From an uncultured cyanobacterium (GTDB taxonomy: Bacteria; Cyanobacteriota; Cyanobacteriia; Cyanobacteriales; Geitlerinemataceae), in NCBI GenBank assembly GCA_937121005.1, contig CAKZKB010000080.1, positions 1 to 10,738 of the forward strand: 10,738 nt of DNA, written 5' to 3'. The first letter of the stretch is position 1, and each line of letters begins with the position of its first letter. The notes under the pieces were generated by a model that worked only from the letters and a program-made list of their open reading frames with translations, was not told the origin of the DNA and made no database searches. The translations under genes were made by a program, and so were the position numbers. Positions 7,207 through 10,738 of the stretch are shown here, piece after piece.

Positions 7207-7212
7207 ATTGTA
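7207..7212 (-). promoter_or_regulatory. Candidate -10 for the minus-strand pair
   Basis: On the minus strand TACAAT (five of six consensus) lies about 35 bases before the ATG at 7172. No matching -35 is seen. A 12-base inverted repeat, GGGCA-AC-TGCCC (7247-7258), lies just upstream and could be an operator. Both are weak. Confidence 0.22.
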
Positions 7213-7377
7213 ACCTGGTTTCTCTCGATCCTCATGGTATGCTGGAGGGCAACTGCCCGATCGGGTCAGGTGAGCGCGATGTCGTAGTGGGAAGGCATTA
7301 AAGGCGCTGAAAGCATTGTCAGCAAAGGATTTTAACCCAATTGCATCCGAGTTTTGAAATGAAATTTACGCTGAGGC

Positions 7378-7406
7378 TTGACAGGACGTACCAAAAATGG
7401 TACGAT
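7378..7406 (+). promoter_or_regulatory. Toxin-antitoxin promoter with embedded operator
   Basis: TTGACA (7378-7383) matches the -35 consensus exactly. After 17 bases comes TACGAT (7401-7406) preceded by TGG, making an extended -10. Between and over them is the inverted repeat CGTACCA-AAAA-TGGTACG (7387-7404). A repressor bound there would block the promoter, as expected for autoregulation by the XRE-type antitoxin. The predicted transcription start is about 7412-7414, directly at the toxin ATG (7415). Confidence 0.78.
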
Positions 7407-7414
7407 TTCATTAG

Positions 7415-7762
7415 ATGAGTGAGACTCCCTTGGGAATCCGCTTCTTTGAAACAGAGGCAGGTAACGAACCCGTCCGTAAATGGCTCGAACAACTCGATCG
7501 CGGCCAAATGGTTAAAATATCTGAGGATATTGAGACAGTGCGGGAAGGTTGGCCAGAAGGAATGCCTACTTGCAAATATATACGCGATGGAATCTATGAG
7601 GTTCGCTCTAGTTTACCTGGAAAAATAAGATCGCGAGTTCTCTTCTGTATCCATGAGAGCTATATCATGCTCTTGCATGGCTTCATCAAAAAAACACAAG
7701 CCATCCCTAAAAAAGACATCGATCTAGCCCTAAAGCGCAAAAAACAACTGGAGGCAAGGTAA
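7415..7762 (+). CDS. HigB-type toxin, RelE/ParE superfamily (Gp49-like)
   Basis: The 115-residue protein matches the phage-derived Gp49-like/HigB toxin family (PF05973): FFETEAGNEPVRKWLEQL (10-27), GMPTCKYIRDGIYEVR (49-64) and LHGFIKKTQAIPKKDI (87-102), in the usual order and at usual length. HigB-type toxins are mRNA interferases, generally acting at the ribosome; in this fold basic residues such as Arg64, Lys92 and Lys93 are the likely functional ones. There is no ribosome site before ATG 7415, and the predicted transcript starts within about 3 bases, so the mRNA is probably leaderless. The toxin gene precedes the antitoxin gene, the HigBA order, and their stop and start overlap by one base (TAATG). 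The frame is intact and the module is probably functional. Confidence 0.88.
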   Translation: MSETPLGIRFFETEAGNEPVRKWLEQLDRGQMVKISEDIETVREGWPEGMPTCKYIRDGIYEVRSSLPGKIRSRVLFCIHESYIMLLHGFIKKTQAIPKKDIDLALKRKKQLEAR

Positions 7763-8133
7763 TGACTCACAATCCCCACATCGGCTCTTCGTTCGACGAT
7801 TTCTTAAAAGAGCAAGGGATTTATGAAGAAGTTCGTGCAGTTGCAACCAAGCGCGTTCTGGCGTGGAAAATTTCTCGAGAAATGGAAAAGCGCGGGCTTT
7901 CTAAAACTGAAATGGCAGACAAAATGAAGACGAGCCGTTCTTCCCTCGATCGCCTCCTGAATCCTGATAATACTTCTGTGACGCTTAAAACGATGGATCG
8001 TGCGGCATCAGTGTTAGGGAAACAGTTAAAGGTGGAATTAGTTGATAAGGATGAATTGACTGAATCCGATCGACAGTTTTCTTCTGGGTATTCTTTGCCT
8101 GACACGGACACTTCTGCTCTTTCCCTTGTCTGA
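7762..8133 (+). CDS. HigA-type XRE antitoxin
   Basis: The 123-residue protein has a helix-turn-helix at about 47-66 (SKTEMADKMKTSRSSLDRLL) followed by NPDNTSVTLKTMDRAASVLG, typical of the XRE antitoxins paired with Gp49-like HigB toxins. The N-terminal segment (residues 8-45) is helical and probably helps contact the toxin. It should neutralise the toxin and repress the operon through the inverted repeat at 7387-7404. The start at ATG 7762-7764 has a strong GGAGG site 7 bases upstream and is coupled to the toxin stop, so antitoxin synthesis should exceed that of the toxin. Related antitoxins usually end soon after the strand corresponding to LKVELV (89-94). This one has about 29 extra residues, Ser/Asp-rich and low in complexity. 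Confidence 0.88.
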   Translation: MTHNPHIGSSFDDFLKEQGIYEEVRAVATKRVLAWKISREMEKRGLSKTEMADKMKTSRSSLDRLLNPDNTSVTLKTMDRAASVLGKQLKVELVDKDELTESDRQFSSGYSLPDTDTSALSLV

Positions 8134-8143
8134 GTTGGCATAA

Positions 8144-8156
8144 AAGTTGTCAACTT
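8144..8156. repeat. Short palindrome AAGTTG-T-CAACTT
   Basis: Perfect 6-base arms flank a single central base, 11 bases after the antitoxin stop. The one-base centre is too tight for an RNA hairpin of full length, so a DNA-binding site is as likely as a structural role. Confidence 0.35.
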
Positions 8157-8179
8157 CGCGCTGATTTCAGGCGCAGTAT

Positions 8180-8219
8180 ATATGGCGATCGTCCCTGTTT
8201 GTAGAGGCGATCGCCATAT
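8180..8219 (+). terminator. 12-bp inverted repeat after the toxin-antitoxin operon
   Basis: ATATGGCGATCG (8180-8191) pairs perfectly with CGATCGCCATAT (8208-8219) around a 16-base loop, in which CCCT and AGAGG could extend the stem with a bulge. Five base pairs on the outer side lie beyond the HIP1 core, which argues against simple HIP1 coincidence. There is no T-run after it, so the terminator call is tentative; a transcript-end stabiliser is also possible. Confidence 0.42.
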
Positions 8220-8244
8220 CTTCTATAATAGAAAGAAATCGAAC

Positions 8245-8356
8245 ATAACTCAATCTTTCTATCCATCTCTAGAGCTATTACTAGCATAGTGCAGTTGCAA
8301 GCACGATTTACGATTTTCCCAGCAACGAACGATGGTTTTTTACTAGAATGGTGAGA
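8245..8356 (+). pseudogene. 5' remnant of the same nuclease-like gene, copy 2
   Basis: This region aligns with relic 1. The former ATG is ATA (8245-8247), a two-base TT insertion follows ACTCAATCT, and from CTA onward 93 bases align without gaps (67 identical by hand count). In the restored frame it reads LSISRAITSIVQLQARFTI, then FPATNDGFLLEW and TGA, against LSIARTITSMAQLRERFTI and APATDDNFFPEW in copy 1. Both copies lose the gene body at the same point, just before a GATCG. The lost start, frameshift and stop make it a clear pseudogene fragment. Confidence 0.7.
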
Positions 8357-8457
8357 TCGCCCATTACCAATTTCCCATTCCCCTTAACGCGATCGTTTAA
8401 TGCTATCCTAATAAAAATATCCCTAACCGATTTGGATTGCTATCCCCAGGAGGTCTT

Positions 8458-9186
8458 ATGGTTATCACCATAGAAGAACTAGCGGGAGCCATGCCCGATG
8501 TCAGCCGTTTAGAAAGTTGCGAACCGCCAATGGAAACGCCCCGACATTACAATCAATTGGCACTGCTGATGTCGTGTTTCCAGTGGTTGTGGCAAGGTCG
8601 AGACGATATTTTCTTAGGAGCCAACCTGACGGTTTATTTTAGCGAAGAACAGATTAAAAATCGTGACTTTCGCGGCCCCGATCTGTTTATCGTTAAAGAC
8701 GTAGAGCCGCGAGAGCGATCGTCCTGGGTTGTCTGGCACGAAGGCGGACGCTACCCAGATTTTATCTTAGAACTGCTCTCGGATAGTACCCAAAACGTCG
8801 ATCGCGGCACGAAAAAGCAGTTGTATCAAAATCAATTCCGCACGCCCGAATACGTTTGGTTTTCGCCCGAAACCCTAGAGTTTGCAGGGTTTCGATTGAT
8901 TGCAGGTCAATATGAAGCGATCGCCCCAGACGATGCTCGTTCCGAGCCGCTACGCGAACGCGGCTGGTTGTGGAGTGAAGTTCTCGAACTCTATTTAGGC
9001 ATACTCGATGGACAATTGCGCTTGTTTTTTGCCGATGGCGAATTAGTCCCCACCCCCACCGAAATCGCTCAACGGGAAGTGCAACGAGCCAACCTCGAAC
9101 AGCAGCGAGCCGATCGCGAACAACAGCGGGCCGATCGCCTAGCGGCCCGCTTGCAAGCCTTGGGGATCGATCCCGAGGATCTCTGA
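8458..9186 (+). CDS. Uma2-family (DUF820) endonuclease-like protein
   Basis: The protein has 242 residues from ATG 8458, chosen over an upstream TTG (8437) because AGGAGG (8448-8453) lies 4 bases before it. The Uma2 domain (PF05685) has a PD-(D/E)XK nuclease-like fold. Visible signatures are FRGPDLFIV (71-79, Asp75), YPDFILELLSDST (99-111, Glu105), then GTKKQLY (117-123, Lys119 or Lys120) and PEYVWF (130-135). Asp75, Glu105 and a Lys are the likely active-site set. The C-terminal third ends in a Gln/Arg/Glu-rich coiled coil (about 203-235) and ALGIDPEDL, a tail typical of cyanobacterial members, which occur in many copies per genome. The biological role of the family is unsettled; a link to mobile DNA is often assumed. 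The gene is apparently single and intact, with HIP1 sites like the host. Confidence 0.88.
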   Translation: MVITIEELAGAMPDVSRLESCEPPMETPRHYNQLALLMSCFQWLWQGRDDIFLGANLTVYFSEEQIKNRDFRGPDLFIVKDVEPRERSSWVVWHEGGRYPDFILELLSDSTQNVDRGTKKQLYQNQFRTPEYVWFSPETLEFAGFRLIAGQYEAIAPDDARSEPLRERGWLWSEVLELYLGILDGQLRLFFADGELVPTPTEIAQREVQRANLEQQRADREQQRADRLAARLQALGIDPEDL

Positions 9187-9221
9187 GTAACCGAGAATAG
9201 CATGGATACGAGCCCCCCGGT

Positions 9222-9263
9222 TCTGAACTCTGAACTCTGAACTCCGAACTCCGAACTCTGAAT
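9222..9263. repeat. Heptanucleotide tandem repeat, six units
   Basis: Six adjacent 7-base units: three TCTGAAC, two TCCGAAC, then TCTGAAT. Short tandemly repeated heptamers (STRR sequences) are known from filamentous cyanobacteria, in intergenic DNA. The array lies between the Uma2 stop and the ftsH promoter. Copy number probably varies between strains. Confidence 0.85.
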
Positions 9264-9297
9264 TGGAGCCGCCCCTAGCCAGATTGCCTGAGAATGG

Positions 9298-9336
9298 GTT
9301 AACATTAGTTAACATCGAAATAAAGTCATCTATAAC
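9298..9336 (+). promoter_or_regulatory. ftsH promoter with two GTTAACAT boxes
   Basis: TTAACA (9309-9314, five of six -35 bases) and TATAAC (9331-9336, five of six -10 bases) are 16 bases apart, giving a leader of about 58 bases. The -35 lies in the second of two identical GTTAACAT boxes (9298-9305 and 9308-9315) spaced 10 bases apart, one helical turn. This is a likely site for a regulator that competes with or contacts RNA polymerase. Confidence 0.55.
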
Positions 9337-9400
9337 AACTGGCACTCCCCACCGAGGGCAGGCGGTCAGGGAACTTGCACGCACAGGAGGATAGCATCCG

Positions 9401-10738
9401 GTGAACAAACGATGGAGAAACGTCGGACTCTACGCATTACTGGCGATCGTCGTCTTGGCGTTGGGCACCGCATTTTTTGATAACCCCACCCAAGAACGGG
9501 AAACCTGGAAATACAGCCGCTTCATCAACGCGGTAGAAAACAAGCAAATCGAAGGCACGGTCAGCATCAAAGCCGATCGCACTCAAGCCACCTTCACCTC
9601 TCCCGACGGTCAAGGGAAAGCGATCGTCAACTTACCCAACGATCCCCAACTCATTAACATTCTCACCGACAACAACCTGGACGTAAAAGTTCAACCGCCT
9701 CAAGACGACGGTTTCTGGTTGCGGGCGTTGAGTAGCTTGTTCTTCCCCTTGCTGCTGCTGTTCGGACTCTTTTTCTTGCTGCGTCGCGCACAAAGCGGCC
9801 CCGGAAGCCAAGCCATGAACTTCGGCAAATCCAAGGCCCGCGTCCAAATGGAACCGCAAACCCAAGTCACTTTTGGCGACGTAGCGGGTATCGAACAAGC
9901 CAAACTGGAACTCAACGAAGTGGTTGACTTCCTCAAAAACGCCGATCGCTTCACGGCCATTGGTGCGAAAATCCCCAAAGGCGTACTCTTGGTCGGGCCT
10001 CCCGGAACCGGGAAAACCCTGCTAGCCCGTGCCGTCGCCGGGGAAGCAGGCGTACCCTTCTTCTCCATCTCCGGATCGGAATTTGTGGAAATGTTCGTCG
10101 GTGTCGGTGCGTCTCGCGTCCGCGATCTGTTCGAGCAAGCCAAGTCTAACGCCCCTTGCATCGTCTTCATCGACGAAATCGACGCAGTGGGTCGCCAACG
10201 CGGGGCCGGACTCGGCGGCGGGAACGACGAACGGGAACAAACCCTCAACCAATTGCTCACGGAAATGGACGGGTTTGAAGGTAATACAGGCATTATCATC
10301 ATCGCCGCCACCAACCGCCCGGACGTTCTCGATGCCGCTTTGTTGCGTCCCGGACGCTTCGATCGCCAAGTGGTGGTCGATCGCCCCGACTACGCCGGCC
10401 GGGTGGAAATTCTCAACGTCCACGCCCGAGGCAAAACCCTCTCCAAAGATGTAGACTTGGAGAAAATCGCCCGCCGCACCCCTGGTTTTACGGGAGCGGA
10501 TCTGTCCAACTTGCTGAACGAAGCGGCAATTTTGGCAGCCCGTCGCAACCTCACCGAGATCTCCATGGATGAGGTCAACGATGCCATCGATCGCGTCTTG
10601 GCTGGCCCCGAGAAAAAAGACCGGGTGATGAGCGAAAAACGCAAAACCCTCGTCGCCTATCACGAAGCGGGTCACGCCCTGATTGGGGCGCTGATGCCGG
10701 ACTACGACCCCGTACAGAAAATCAGCATTATCCCGCGC
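9401..10738 (+). CDS. ftsH: FtsH membrane AAA+ zinc protease (3' end outside window)
   Basis: The first 446 codons are present; the gene runs off the window. The start is GTG 9401, 10 bases after AGGAGG (9385-9390), giving MNKRWRNVGLYALL as in cyanobacterial FtsH. Membrane helices at about 8-26 and 110-128 flank a lumenal/periplasmic domain (about 30-105). The AAA+ domain has Walker A GPPGTGKT (199-206), pore loop MFVGVG (231-236), Walker B IVFIDEID (254-261) and the second region of homology with Arg317 and Arg320 (RPGRFDR). The zinc motif HEAGH (421-425) opens the protease domain. FtsH hexamers extract and degrade membrane proteins; in cyanobacteria they act in photosystem II repair and regulation. 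The N-terminus most resembles the Synechocystis Slr1604 (FtsH3) branch as I recall it, but that subtype call is from memory. Confidence 0.96.
   Translation, partial: MNKRWRNVGLYALLAIVVLALGTAFFDNPTQERETWKYSRFINAVENKQIEGTVSIKADRTQATFTSPDGQGKAIVNLPNDPQLINILTDNNLDVKVQPPQDDGFWLRALSSLFFPLLLLFGLFFLLRRAQSGPGSQAMNFGKSKARVQMEPQTQVTFGDVAGIEQAKLELNEVVDFLKNADRFTAIGAKIPKGVLLVGPPGTGKTLLARAVAGEAGVPFFSISGSEFVEMFVGVGASRVRDLFEQAKSNAPCIVFIDEIDAVGRQRGAGLGGGNDEREQTLNQLLTEMDGFEGNTGIIIIAATNRPDVLDAALLRPGRFDRQVVVDRPDYAGRVEILNVHARGKTLSKDVDLEKIARRTPGFTGADLSNLLNEAAILAARRNLTEISMDEVNDAIDRVLAGPEKKDRVMSEKRKTLVAYHEAGHALIGALMPDYDPVQKISIIPR

Larger units (their letters stand above)
8134..8457. other. Intergenic region between antitoxin and Uma2 genes
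   Basis: These 324 bases hold a 13-base palindrome (8144-8156), a 12-bp-arm inverted repeat (8180-8219), a TATAAT box (8224-8229), the second nuclease relic (8245-8356), and a pyrimidine-rich stretch of CCATT-like units (about 8358-8385) of the type common between cyanobacterial genes. The Uma2 ribosome site is at 8448-8453. No intact gene is present. Confidence 0.6.

Noticed and set aside
7110..7301. 63-residue plus-strand open frame before the toxin gene
   Set aside because: It overlaps the minus-strand pair, has no ribosome site and a composition typical of non-coding DNA.
6561..8356. The two relics as terminal repeats of a transposon
   Set aside because: They are direct, differ at over a quarter of positions, encode a decayed protein start, and no transposase lies between them.
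6561..9186. A multi-gene defence island combining HigBA, the unknown pair, Uma2 and the pseudokinase
   Set aside because: Clustering of accessory genes is visible, but strand changes, relics and separate promoters argue against one operon, and no known defence gene set is recognised.
9222..9263. Tandem units considered as a CRISPR array
   Set aside because: Units are 7 bases with no spacers; this is a simple tandem repeat. The open frames running through it are repeat-driven.
10022..10675. 217-residue minus-strand open frame inside ftsH
   Set aside because: Antisense shadow of the AAA+ domain; the plus-strand frame carries all FtsH motifs.

Overview
The window is chromosomal DNA from a cyanobacterium. 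The palindrome GCGATCGC (HIP1) recurs at high density, for example at 124-131, 955-962 and 6481-6488. The ftsH gene is of the cyanobacterial type, and there are Uma2-family and zinc-ribbon kinase/WD40 genes and a heptanucleotide tandem repeat, all common in cyanobacterial genomes. No tRNA, rRNA, CRISPR array or intact insertion sequence was seen.

Layout. Positions 105-1125 (minus strand) hold a two-gene operon: a YkvA/DUF1232-type membrane protein followed 4 bases later by a 91-residue protein with two membrane segments. A 336-base gap carries a leader with two inverted repeats. It leads into a full-length GH57/DUF3536 glycoside hydrolase homologue (1462-4041, plus), followed by a GAAA-capped hairpin at 4052-4081. 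Positions 4259-6481 (plus) encode a zinc-ribbon, kinase-fold, membrane-anchored WD40 protein. Its kinase domain lacks most catalytic motifs, and its base composition differs from its neighbours.

Positions 6482-8457 form an accessory patch. Two decayed same-orientation copies of the 5' end of one gene (6561-6677 and 8245-8356) bracket an unrecognised two-gene minus-strand operon (6697-7172) and a HigBA-type toxin-antitoxin operon (7415-8133). The toxin-antitoxin promoter is unusually legible: a consensus -35, an extended -10, an 18-base inverted repeat between and over them, and a toxin start codon almost at the predicted transcription start. A Uma2-family nuclease gene with a coiled-coil tail follows (8458-9186). 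After six copies of a 7-base repeat, the window ends inside ftsH (9401 onward), whose promoter region carries two GTTAACAT boxes 10 bases apart.

How the genes relate. GH57 and ftsH look like core genes. The stretch between them (pseudokinase-WD40, gene relics, orphan pair, toxin-antitoxin, Uma2) looks like a turnover site where genes arrive and decay. No multi-gene system with a clear joint function could be established. The least explained items are the pseudokinase-WD40 protein, the minus-strand pair and the paired relics.
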